From NCBI GenBank assembly GCA_012934845.2, contig WNNJ02001419.1, positions 1 to 64,000 of the forward strand: a stretch of 64,000 nucleotides of DNA. The letters are read 5' to 3'. This document shows positions 11,026-23,600 of the stretch, in pieces; position 1 is the first letter of the stretch; each line of letters starts with the position of its first letter. The stretch is from Pomphorhynchus laevis. Lineage: Eukaryota; Acanthocephala; Palaeacanthocephala; Echinorhynchida; Pomphorhynchidae. A program made the position numbers and the translations under genes. The notes under the pieces are model-generated. The model did not search any database. It was not told where the DNA came from and saw only the letters and a program-made list of their open reading frames with translations.

Positions 11026-12600
11026 ATTAACCCGTTAAAAACTCCGTCATCCAGTCGAAAATAGCTTCAATAGCTAATTTACAAACAACTAATCATCCAC
11101 TGGTGCATAACACGATGAAATCTGATTTTATATTTAAAAGAATAAATAAAAACTATGGATTATAGTAAAAGAATCTATTATTAGACTGATTAGTCGTTCT
11201 TAGCATTTAATGTTACATGCTACCACTGAGTATTATTTCTCGTATTATATGCTCCAAGCTTTCAATTTCAAAAATACAAAAGTAGCAATTAAAGTTTAGC
11301 CATAATTATTAGTAGGCATAATCTTATAATATATAAACACATAATCTGAATGAAATGGAATAATAAAATATAATTATTATGTAAATTCAAAAGATATGTT
11401 ATAATATGTTAAAAAATAAAAGAATCTATTAAAAAGTAAAACTTATAATCTGGTATGTAAATATTTTAAACAAACTGTTTCATTTGAACTATCTTAAATA
11501 AATTAATAATTAATAGATGTCATCATTGACACTTGGTATCTTCAATTGATGTCTTAAAAGAAATAAGAAAAATAGACTGTTTTATAAAATTGCACATGAA
11601 CTTTCATGGGGAATGCAAATACGTACTATTATTTTAACAAATGTACAATTATTGTTTTTTGTTTAGGTGGAGTATATTAATTAATAAAATTAATTAAATA
11701 ATTTGGTTTACGAAATATCAATGTCAAGTAAAATTTGGTGAATTAAATTTAATTTGTTGACGTAGTAATTTAATGCAAAAACATAAAAAGTAGTGATTGA
11801 TCTCAATTTACTAAGCAACGAGTACAAAATTGTTAATCTATAAATACTAAATGTATTGCAGTGGTTATTTTTACGTTGTCAATAAGCAAGATGGGATTAT
11901 ATATATTACCGTGAGGTAAATATTTCAAAATTTAAAATGATTACGCTAAATTTTCTAGTAGAATTGAAAGTTTGGATTTAAAAAATTTTCTACTATAATT
12001 TGAAACATTATGTGAATAAGTATAATTGAAAGTTTGGATTTAAAAATATGCTGTTATACCTCTACAATAAAATACTGCCAATTCTATCGTAGAATTCACG
12101 AGGTCAAGTTTTCTTCTGTTTTTCCTAATGTATGTCAGACGTCTCATGCATCTTAATAATTCATGTCAGTTACCACAAATATGCAAAAAGGCGAGATGAC
12201 ATATTTTATCAGTTACAATTCTAATCAATTGATACGGATCATTAGAAATGTCTTAGATTAATAAGACAATTAGGTCGGTAGGTTCACAATCAATAAATAT
12301 TTTATAATTTCTATAAAGGTTTTTCTACGATAGATTTGTAAAAGACTATTTTCAAGGAATGCTAATGTTATTTTTTCAAATTTATTATAAAATAATGCAT
12401 ATTTTATATTTAACTTTTTAAAATAGTTTATTTGAATTTAAAATTAAAATATGTAATTATTTCTCTATTAATTATCACGTGTCAATTTAATTAGTTATCA
12501 GTGATTTTGGTTTGGTTTATTTTCTCTTGGGAATTCTCCAAACGATATCATTCCGCGTGAATAAAATTAACAATCTTTTAAACCAGACGTGAAAGAAAAA
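11026..12600. other. AT-rich DNA, nothing recognised
   Basis: No ORF of interest and no repeat terminus. Only low-complexity A/T runs were seen. Confidence 0.5.
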
Positions 12601-12847
12601 CGATAATAGTATTAGATACCATTTCGTCATCATAACTCATAATTGTGATGACATTCATGTGATGGCATCATGATGTAATCATGTGATGGCTTCATGATTA
12701 CATCATGTGATGAAATCACTGCGCTGTGCTTTTGTCAGTGCTTACGCTAATGATCCTATTTGGTGAAGCCGTAGTGCTGGTTTAGCACACTATGATGATG
12801 TTACTAGAGGTTATCTAATAAATCATACACATGATTAATTCGTTGAT

Positions 12848-12926
12848 TGCCGTCTGCTAGTCCTCCTCTGCAACCAGCAATGGGAGGGATTTCGCACTGA
12901 TGAGGAAGTGTGATGACGAAACGGCA
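12848..12926 (+). ncRNA. Hammerhead ribozyme, type III, first unit
   Basis: The order is helix III tgccg (12848-12852), GTC cleavage triplet ending at 12854, helix I tgc...gca enclosing tcctcc/gggaggga, intact CTGATGA (12897-12903), helix II, GAAA (12918-12921), and helix III closing strand cggca (12922-12926), five perfect pairs. Helix II reads ggaa...tgac with loop gtgtga, so it has lost base pairs relative to the second copy (gtca...tgac). Activity of this copy is therefore doubtful, though its core boxes are complete. Confidence 0.78.
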
Positions 12927-13165
12927 TCTAGCAGTGTATCTCGTCTTTCTTTCGCGTCGGGCTTATATGATTACAAAAATTCACGCGGAATGGTATCATT
13001 TGGGAAAAATTCATATTAGAATTAAGTCAATATAAAGATACCTGCACTGGCATTTGCCAGTGCTTTTGCTAATGATCCTATTTGGTGAAGCCGTAGTGCT
13101 GGTTTAGCACTCTATGATGATGTTACTAGAGGTTTTTAAGTACATCATGAAAATGATTCGTTTCT

Positions 13166-13240
13166 TGCCGTATGCTACTCCTCTGCATCCAGCAGTGGGA
13201 TGGATCTCGCACTGGTGAGTCAGTGTGATGACGAAACGAT
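13166..13240 (+). ncRNA. Hammerhead ribozyme, type III, second unit (core substitution)
   Basis: Same layout as the first unit: tgccg (13166-13170), cleavage triplet GTA, helix I tgc...gca, box CTGGTGA (13212-13218), helix II gtca/tgac with loop gtgtga (13219-13232, four perfect pairs), and GAAA (13233-13236). The first conserved box carries A to G at the position normally required (CTGATGA), and helix III has decayed to cgata. The two units complement each other's damage, which points to an intact common ancestor. Confidence 0.75.
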
Positions 13241-13660
13241 ATTAAATACTGGTATCGTTTTTCTTTCGTGTCGGGCTTAAATGACTCTTGGAAATGTATA
13301 TTATTTCTGCGCGGATAATAAGATGACAGAATAACGATCGTGATAAATTTTAGTGTAATTCTTTCAAACCGTAGTACTGACTAAAATATAGCTTAATAAA
13401 TAGTGGATGTAGTTATTTGATTTGTAAGTTATATCTAACGCTATATGATTTAATTAAATACTTAAAATTCAAAGTTTATGTATAATTATAATTAAATTAA
13501 TATTAAATATAATTTTATGTAATATTTTATGTCAATATTTTATTTAATATTTCAAATATGAAATATTATAATATTTTATATTATAATATAAAGGGTTATA
13601 AAACACGATAGTCTTAAAGGATAATTTTAACTGTTACTTTTCACAACATAGAATGAAATG

Positions 13661-14649
13661 TCAATTATCAAAGAACTCGAGTGAGTCGATTGAAAGAGAT
13701 CGATTGTCGTGCATTAAGATAGAATTGTCACTAACATCCAGCAATGTATCCTGATCGTGTATACTATATATTTCACTTGTAGTATCATCATCAGAGTCAC
13801 CAACAAAATAATGATTAACTGCGATTCTAAAGTCTTCTCCTTGGCAAGTACTTGGTAATGACGATTCTGTAAATTGCTGCATGTTCTGATTGATAATAAA
13901 ATTAGAATTTCTCCCGTGATCACGAGATGACTTTTTACCGCTTTTTGTGTTTTTCTTTGATTTGTCATTTTTTGCTTTATCCGGCTTTGAGGATTTTCTT
14001 TTCGACTTTTTATCTGATTTATTGGAGTGTGCTGTATTGCTTGCGTCGTCAGTTGCATTACTAGCGCCATCACCTTTAATGTGGTCACGATTCTTTTTAG
14101 ACTTTTTGGATTTTTTAGATCCTTTTTTCTCACTCTCATCGTCCTTAGTTTTCTTACCCTTCTTTGTATTGTCCTCTTTCGTCGATTTCTTTTTCTTCTT
14201 GCTTTCTTTTTCTTCTGATTCATAAGCTGAAGTACCAGACTCTTCGGTTTCATTTGCGTGTTTATCTTTTTTGTCGATTTCTTTCCTTCCCTTTTTCTTA
14301 CCTGCTCCATCCACATTTTTGCTTTTAGATTTCTTTGGACTGCTCTTGTTAGATTTGTGTTCGGTGAATCCCGAATTGTACAGGGATCCATCTACATTTT
14401 CATCGTTTTTATTTTTCTTTGATTTATCTTTTGATTTTGACTTTTTTCCACAACATCCCTGTTTTTCAGGTGATTTCTCTTTAGGTTTAGGCTTATGAAC
14501 AATTTCCTTCGGTTCGGACTCTTCCTTTTTGCGCTTGTATGGTCCTTTGTGCCATTTGTTTGTTTCAATATCAAATGAATGCAAGATTTTCGTATCCATT
14601 ACTTTCCTAGATTCACTGCCAGTTCCCATTACGCGCTCAATTACGCTCA
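13661..14649 (-). CDS. Kelch gene exon 7 with Lys/Ser-rich tail and stop
   Basis: Starts VSVIERVMGTG, completes the last kelch strand (SFDIETNKWHKGPYK) and then runs into about 220 residues dominated by K, S, D, E and N, including a CCGKK patch. It closes with an acidic segment ending SLEFFDN. The single long exon stands out from its AT-rich surroundings by purine-rich codons (AAG, GAT, AAA). Confidence 0.9.
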
Positions 14650-17600
14650 CTATACCATCTTAACACAATATGATTCATTGTTGAAACAGTAAACAATAAA
14701 AAAATATTGATAAATTAATAAATTATTTACGAATTATAGACATTTAATAATTATGTTTCTTTCTTTTTAATGTGCAAGCATTGAACGAAATTAATTCAAT
14801 ATATTACTAAATAAATTATATTTATAATTACATTACTTATATCATGTAGAATTCCTTTTCGCTTAAATGAAACTAATTGGCAGCGAACCATTTCCGAGAA
14901 TATAAGAGACTGAATTTATTATGATATTTTAACATTTATATGACATTTTTATTCATTGAAATGACAATTAAATCAGATCAAGTAACGGAGTCTACATATA
15001 TTAAATATTAATAAATTAAACATAACAATAAAAATAAAATAATTAAATTATTAATTATTTTTTATAAGATTTTATTTTATAAAATAAAAAAATTTAAACT
15101 TAAAATAAGAGTGAATTTATGAATTTGCTACCAAGTATCTTATCCTAATACAAAATATATTATTTATTATATATCCATACAAATCATTTTTATAAATAAT
15201 AATTTTTTCATAAGTAAAAAATTAAAATTTAAAATTAAAATTTAAATTTCTACGCATATTTAATTATTTATAAATTAAAAATGATAAATAAAATAATTAA
15301 ATAATTAATAATTAAATAATAAATCTTAAATTACTATCATATAATATTTTATATGATTTATATAATTTATTTACAAGTTCTGCCAGTTCTAAAAATATTT
15401 AATATTTCAAAATTTCAAAATTTAAGAATCAGATAACTGAGTATAACCTAGTAATTGAGTAACTGAGTACTAAATATAAATAAAAATAAAGATAAATAAT
15501 AAATAATTTATATAATTTATATAAAGTTAAAATTTAAAATTGAAATTTAAAATAAATGTCAATTTTTATGGATTGACTAATAAATAACATACGATGTATA
15601 GGAATAAAGATTAGAGGTCATCAGGATAAACTGCTTTGTAATTAGGTTTCGGCACCAATTCATCGACCCAACATGGCACCGAGGACGAACACGTGCCAAC
15701 GACGTATTTCCTCTGATCAAATTCGATTTTCTAGTGTATTATATATTATTATCTTATCTTATTATCCAGTACATAATGAAATTTAATCTTTCAAATTTCA
15801 AAAAAAAACTAATTTTTCATTTTAAGGTTGCTTTTACGTTCATTTCATTTAATTAGTCAATTTTGTTAAATTAATTTAATTAATCAAAATCATCAGCAAT
15901 TTTTAAACAAATTCAATTTGATTTATATAAAATTTGTTACTAAAAATAAAGATAAATCAATTTTTATGAATTTTTATGAATTTATTTATAAAAATATGAA
16001 TAAATACAGCATTCATTTATATATGAATGCTGGGGTAGTTTGGCCAATTTAATTATTAAATTGCTATAAATTAATGTGAACTTTTATAAAATTATCATTT
16101 TTAATTTACCCTATCCAAGCATTAAACGTTTTTAATATCAAAATATTTCAGGTTTTTTAATGACTTTATGATTTTACTGCATATTTTGAAATGAAATTAA
16201 AATTTACGGGTTGTGAAGTCTGTTTTTTGTTTATTATAAACGATAGCATCCACGAGTTTCATGAAATAAAATTTAAAACAAAACAAAAATGCGAAATTAA
16301 GTAATTGACTTCTTAATCAACAAAGAGTTAAGAATTAACTTCTTATTACTTTATTACTTTTTATTAAGAGTTACATCAATAAAGATCAAAACTGAAATTG
16401 ATAATTGACATTTATTTGATAATTCAAATAAATGGGAGAGATATGACTTAATAGAAAATTAAAGTATCTTATAATTAATCTTTTAAGATTCATTTAAATT
16501 TAAGTTTACTGCAAATACAGCGATTTGTATAACTCAAATTGTCTAAATATTATCAACTGTATAAATAGTTTATGTAAAATTTAATTTTTATTTAAAATTT
16601 AAACAAAAGTTTGTACTCCAATTTTACTTTAGCATGCATTGATAAAAATCTAAAGTAAAAAATTTAAAGAATCGTGATGCTAAACTTTACTGATTATCTT
16701 TAGAAGTTCTGCTATATTTGATTTTTAAAGTTATTGTATTACCGAGAGTTATACTTTAGCGACTTAGAAGTTATTTACTACGTCGAGAGACGAGATGTTA
16801 TAAGAATAAAAAATATATAAAACATTAATAATAAAGTTTGACTTACCATCGTATGCTAAACTATGACTCGGTTGGAGGTTTGGAATGGTCGTAACTAGAC
16901 TCCATGATTTTGTAGAAGGATCAAATTTCTGTATTTCAGGAACAGGAATCGCCTTTAGTTTGACCTTGTCAATGTAAACACCACCGATGCTGTGCAAGCA
17001 TCGCGAGGTTCCAATATCAGGCATTACTAACAGAGGCCGTGCTCGTTTTCTGGAAATAGGCGCCATGTACGTCCAACTAACATAAATATAGTTAATGTTA
17101 AATAATAAAATACGTTTTACCTATTATTTTCAAAACTATACAATCCATAGTCTCCTATAATGTCCGCTTGGCCACCAATGATGTCATATCCACCAAGAAT
17201 GTGAACAAATTTGCCATCGTAATATATCCCGGCTCCGCTTGTTGGAGCAGGCAAAGGCTGAAGTGATGTCCATTTATCAGTCAGAATATTATACAATTGA
17301 CAAGATCTTAATGGTCTAAAATAATTAACTTGTTATAATAAAATAGTCATTTTATTGTTAATTGAATTGGGTCAACCGATTTTCATTTACAAAGTTTATT
17401 AAAAATTTAGTTTTATTTAGTTTTCAAAATATACTTTGATAACAAAAACTAAAAATTTAAAATTAATAAATAGCGGAGAGAATGCTGAAATTGCTATCAA
17501 ACTATAGATTTAGATGAAAAGTATAAAATTTTCTTTATTTAAAATTAATATTATTGCTAATTAACACAAAAGTTTAAATATGAAAATGCCATTAAATCAT

Positions 17601-20600
17601 TTATAATTCGCCACCTACCAATATGATTAACGATCAGTTATTATTTTAATTATTTAAAAGATTATTATCTAAGTAATTGTCTCTTAAACTTACGATAAAT
17701 AAACTTTAACTACCATCATTATTATCAAATAAAGGTGAATAATTATTTTTGGCCCTTGTTTTACGACCAAACAAAACAGCAGAGTCGAATACATACAACT
17801 TTAGTATGTCCTTAAATTAAATGGTGTTGTTAATTCACATTGTTATTAATTAAATTGTAATTAAATTAATTTACAAAAAAAATAATTTATTCGCGGAATG
17901 TTTTCATATAAATATTCTGAAATTTTATTATTTATTTTATTTTAATTATTTATTATTTATACAACTAAACCTGTATATTATATATTAAAAATAACTATGA
18001 AAATGTTAAAGGGCAAAGCATATACGAATATTTAGGTAGAAACTTACAGCTTATTAAACAAAATTCTAGGATTACAGAAGAGATTGGCGCAAAACTTTAA
18101 GTATTGGATTAAATATTTGCAAAATTAATTATTTTGTATAATTAGTGATGATAGATAGATGTATAAGTTATATTTAGGTTATTATAAAGCATATATGAAA
18201 TCAGTTAGACGTATTTTCATTTGTAAAAAAGAAAAGACGTAGAAAAGACGGGGTAGCAGTTATACGGGGTAGTAGGCAGCTGCTAACTACCCCGTTTTTG
18301 TTAATTTATTAGTTCATTATATTCATCGTTTAGTCAACGCTTTTCATTTCCCAATTGAATTAATCCAGGTATTCTCATTCTTATCGAACAAATTTATCCA
18401 GGTAGCCTCATTCCATCGACGACAACCATCGACGACAAGACAACAATCGACGACAACTATCGACTACAACCATCGACGGCGACCATCGTTTATGGGAGGA
18501 CGTAAGAAAACAACAAATACCGACACCAACTAGGGACAACTGCAAGTACAATGCTCGATACACGACTGCAGCGTCTGGACAACAATCACCCGCAACAAGA
18601 ATAGGGCTAAAGAAGACTTCGTATGTGGTTTTGTGCCAACAAACTAATCTGCAACCTTTCCAATAAGCACATATCCACATCCAACATGTCAACTCAAACC
18701 ACCCCATCGTTTCTAATGTCCTTTCTCCACCCACCGACCCTGCCATCATATACACTTCCCATTCCATGTCATCTTCACTCCCCGACACCCCACGTCCCGT
18801 CCTTCCTGTCTCGTTTCTCAATAACTTGCATCCATCAATCAAAATCACCTCCACCAACCTCCACTATCCTTCCACTCATAACATTTCCTCACATCGCTTG
18901 CCAACCTCTTTATTATCATTATCCTCTATGTCTCCCGTCGTCAAACCAAATCCTTCCAAATCATCAACTGACAGCTCTTCTATCGTGATCTCACCTACTC
19001 ACGTCAGTCGTCCTCCTTTACGGAAGCGCTTTACTTCTCGCGATCGTTGCGTCATTGTTACTAATATCACGCCTTCTAACTCCTTATCTCAAGAGCACGT
19101 CTGGACCACGATGTTTCCGCCTTCAGATCCATCCTCTCGTCTATTGTTCCTGCGGATAAACCATCCTTTTTCAAGGACATTTATCCTGTCGCATTCATCC
19201 GTCTAAACAAATCTTCTCAATCTAATCATTCCCAGCCCCCTCTCCTAAAAATTGTTTTCAAGCATCGCTCTCACGCGTCTTCTGTCCTCTCTCAACGATT
19301 CAAAATCATGTCATCTTCAACCACTCGAATTTTCCCCGATCGCGGCTCTTCCGAAATCGCTCAAATCTCTTCAGCCCGCATCGAAAAACGCCGTCGCGAG
19401 GAAAACGGCGAAACATCACTCGCCATCCGAAACATAGACGGAAATTTTCAAGTTGTCCACACCCGTCCAAAAATTCGATGGCGCCCATCTCTCCTATGCG
19501 TCTTCTCCACTAGTCTCTTTCGCCACAGCACACGGTTTCCGCCTCGGTCTCCTCAACACTAGATCTATTCTCAATAAATCCGATCTTATTCTCAACCTAT
19601 TCACCAAGCAATCCATCGATCTCTTCCGCCTCACCGAATCCTGGCACTCAGATTCCGACGACCTTTCCATTCGCCGTCTGCTCTCTGCCGGTTGCTCCCT
19701 AGTCGAATCCGCCCGCCCCCTCAGCTCATGCCCTTCTAAATCCTCTAATCATGGCGGCATCGTCGCATTCGCGCGTCACCCAGCGTATCTTCGCAAAATC
19801 AATACCCCTTTCAGTCCTTGCTCTTTTGAATTGCTCACTTGTCGTTATTCTAACCCGATCACTCTAGATCTCGCCATTGTATACCGTCCTGGTTCATCAG
19901 CTCCTACAGCCTTATTTTTTTACCGAACTCGCTGACCTCCTTTCTCATTGTTCTTTGTCCTCAATCCCTTCACTCGTTCTAGGCGACTTCAATATCCGCC
20001 TAGACCGCCCCTCTTCCACAGATTCCATCCGCTTCATCAACATTCTATCCAACTACAATTACAAACTAATCTCCACTGCCCTTACACATATACTTGGCGG
20101 GGCACTCGACATCATCGCTGTCCCCGATCATTTTGCTGCCCACACCTCACTGTCCATCTCTGATCCTGGTCTATCCGATCACTTTCTTATCACCCTTGAT
20201 CTCGCTCGCAACCACACCCCTCCTCACACACCTACAATCCTACGTCGCCCTTGGAGAAATCTTGACCTCTCCCTTCTCTGCTATGCCTTAATCAAGTCGT
20301 CTCTATCATTACCCACAATAACATATTCATCTCCTCACGATCTCGCCTTTCTTTTCGACTCTGAACTCACATCCACTCTCGATATTCTCTTGCACTTCAA
20401 ATCTCACCAACACCGTCGCTTGCACCGTGCCCCATGGTTTGACATCCGATGCCTACTCTCAAAGCGTCGACTCCGCCATGCTTTTCGAGTCTATCACCGC
20501 TCTCTCAGACGCGATTTCCGCTCGATCACTCCGTCTTTCCGTGATTCCTATCTTGCTCTTCGCCGGTATCATCTCCACCTACTACGTACCAAATGCAACT

Positions 20601-23600
20601 CCTTCTGGCAGCATAAAATCATCACTTCATTCAACTCTAAGACTCTCTGGCATACTTTTAACTCAATCCTGGCTCGTTCCTCTACGCCTTGCAACATCAA
20701 TGCTAATGATTATTCGTCATTTCTCCAGACTAAAGTATCCACGCTGCTCTCTCACACCCCGGTCTCCATCCTATCCCATTCTGCCCAGTCTACACTCATC
20801 CTTCCGGAACTCTTTCATCTTCTCCCTGTATCACCTACAGAAGTATCATCTGTCCTCATGTCCTTGCCCAACAAAACCTCACCTGCCGATCCCCTGCCTA
20901 CCCACATATTAAAATCTATATGCTCATCGATATCCCCATTTCTCACAACCTTGTTTAACTCGTCCATCCGCAGTCGTATCTTCCCTTCACACTGGAAATC
21001 CGCAATCGTTCGTCCCCTCCTTAAGAAACAATCGCTCGACCCCTCCCTTCCTTCTAGCTATCGCCCCATTTCACTACTCCCTACTCTTTCTAAGCTCTTA
21101 GAACGCCTCATCTTAATACAAATCAACGCTTATCTCTCCTCATCCAATCTGTACCCTCCTTTCCAATCCGCTTTCCGCTCTAATCACTCGACAGAAATCG
21201 CATGCATAAAAGTGTACAACGACTTACTCATTTCTCGAGACAAGGCTCTATATAGTGTTCTCATCTCCCTCGACCTCTCCTCCGCATTCGACATTGTCGA
21301 CCACTCCGTCCTCCTTTCTCGCCTTCGTTATGATTACGGCTTTTCTTCCTCCTCCGTAGCATTGTTCGCCTCATATATATCCGACCGTTCCTTTCGCGTC
21401 TGTTCTAATTCATCATCCTCCCCTCCCATCCCTATTTTTTAAGGGGTCCCACAAGGTTCAGTCCTAGGTTCCCTGCTTTTCTCTCTTTTGCTTGGCGATC
21501 TCTCTTCATTTATCAAACCTTACTCCTTTAACGTCATGCAATACGCCGATGACATTCTAATCTATGCTCATGCACCCACACATCGCATACACGATATCGG
21601 CATTTCTCCCTCCAACTGTCTTTCTTCTATCTACAAACATCTCCAATCTCCATCTCATTCTAAACCCCGAAAAGTCCAAAATAATGTAGATCCTTCCCCG
21701 TAAACCAAGCATATCTCCTCCCATTGTATCTTTTGCCTCATCGATTATCCCTATAGTCCACAATCTCACTTTCTTAAGCTTCCATTTCGATGATCACCTT
21801 TCCCTTAAACCCTTTGTCCGTGACAAGGTCCGCTCGTCTATCTTAATTCTTCGTGACATCCGGCGTATCCGCCCCCTTATCGACTTCCGTTCTTGTATGT
21901 CTCTTCTTTCATCGCTTCTTTTCCCTAAAATCGATTACTGTCTTAGCCTTTTCGCCAATTCTCAAAATCCATCATCCTACCCTACAACGAATAATCAACA
22001 CCGCCGTTCGAGTGCTCTTTCGTCTCCGTCGCTTCGACCACACATCCACATATTTTGCCCAACTCTCCTGGCCCACCATCCACATCCGCATCAAACTCCG
22101 CCTTCTTCTCGTTACCTTTAGTCTCATCGCTGTCGGCTCCCCATCGTTCATCAACCTTCCTTTCTTAGACGATACTCGCCCCAACTCGCTATCGCTTCGT
22201 TCCTGTCATACCCTCTTACTCCACGTTCCTAATTATTCCAACAACTACGGTCTCCGATCCTTCCTCGTCGCCGCCTCACTCGCCTGGAATCAACTCCCTC
22301 TCGACGTCCGCCGCGCCCCTCCTTTATCACATTCAAACACCTCCTCCGTTCACACCTTCTCGACACCTGATTCACAGTTTTGTTTTGTTGTGGTCATGTA
22401 AGCGTGCGCTGGCACGCATTTGCCACGTTAAAATAAATCCTTTTTTAAAGGATAATTAGATAACGATAACCTACTAGCGCTTTTAATATATCGTATATTT
22501 AGTTTAAATATATGCATTATACTTAAAATACATAAAGCAGAATTGCTATTTTATATAGAATTGTAGAATACAATTCTTTTTATCATTTTATCAAAACGAA
22601 TAAAATGTAATCGTTCTGAAATGATTTGTTTTCTTTGAATCGAAAAAATGCGAACGTCAATACAACGGTTCTTATTCCTATTTAATTTGTAAATCACGAC
22701 ATATTTGAGATGCTTTAATGTACTGACTCGATGATTTTGATCAACCATATAAATTAATTTTCGAGAATACTCCCATACCAATTGCAAATAATAAAGAATA
22801 CAGAGGAATGTTAGAATTTTATATTAAAGATAATTGCCAAACAAAACAAAATTGTCAATGACAATTTTATTTTAAATAAAATTCTAACATTCCTCTGTAC
22901 TTTTTATCATATAAATTTAGTTTTTGAATAATTAAAGGGTTAAAATGGCTGATCTCATAAATAATGTATCGACATTAATTCCTTTTACTATATCATCAAC
23001 AGTCGATATTTAGTTATCTTTGTTCTAACTTGATGATAACCTTTTATTAAAAAATAAATGATAATTTTAATCATTAGTCATATTAAATGATTATATTAAA
23101 ATTAATATTCAAGTTAATATGATAATTTGGCATAAGATTGACGATAAATAAAATAGTTATAATTATTTAATTATTAATTAAATAATTGATCAATTATTAA
23201 TTTCTTATTAACCTTAATTTAAATTGTAATCATTTCAAGTCGGTTTATTTTTAGTGTGATATCATAAATGATGTTTTTATCTCCAATAAAAAAGATTATA
23301 AAAGATAATCTTCGCAACAGTACAAATCGCACTTCTGTATTCTATCGAATACAAAATTTACGAACAATATATATTAAAATAATTTACAGATATTAAGTAA
23401 GCTATAAATAACTTGCTCGTTATCATATGTTTGACCGCCAGCAACCAAAATGTTATGTCCGTCTGTCGCTATAGAAAAGTTTGTTCGCGCAATTGGAAGC
23501 TTTGCAATTTGTTGTAGTGCTTTGCTTTCCAGGTTGAAGCAATATTCGTGATCAGGATCCTTGCGTTCATTTGATCCCTCCTCATAGATATATCCACCTG

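Larger units (their letters stand above)
12655..13295 (+). repeat. Retrozyme-like tandem pair (unit about 318 bp), each with a hammerhead
   Basis: Two diverged head-to-tail copies of one unit. Shared blocks include gatcctatttggtgaagccg, cgtagtgctggtttagcac, tatgatgatgttactagagg and ctttcg.gtcgggctta. Each copy contains a hammerhead core at the same relative place, and the two predicted cleavage sites (after 12854 and 13172) are 318 bp apart, so a cleaved transcript would give a monomer of that size. There is no coding capacity. This matches the design of animal retrozymes: short non-autonomous retroelements with tandem hammerheads that form circular RNAs, thought to use PLE enzymes. Alternating atg/cat palindromes at 12650-12710 flank it. 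Confidence 0.8.

Noticed and set aside
13300-13660. A polyadenylation signal for the kelch gene
   Set aside because: No clear AATAAA or ATTAAA on the minus strand just downstream of the stop; AT-rich sequence makes weaker matches meaningless.
13947-14498. Several open frames on the plus strand and in other frames across the Lys-rich kelch exon
   Set aside because: They are antisense or shifted shadows of repetitive AAG/AAA codons. The minus-strand frame alone joins in phase to the upstream kelch exons.
18408-18857. Minus-strand open frame of 149 codons near the LINE 5' end
   Set aside because: Antisense to the C/T-rich LINE leader and minisatellite; composition artefact with no domain.
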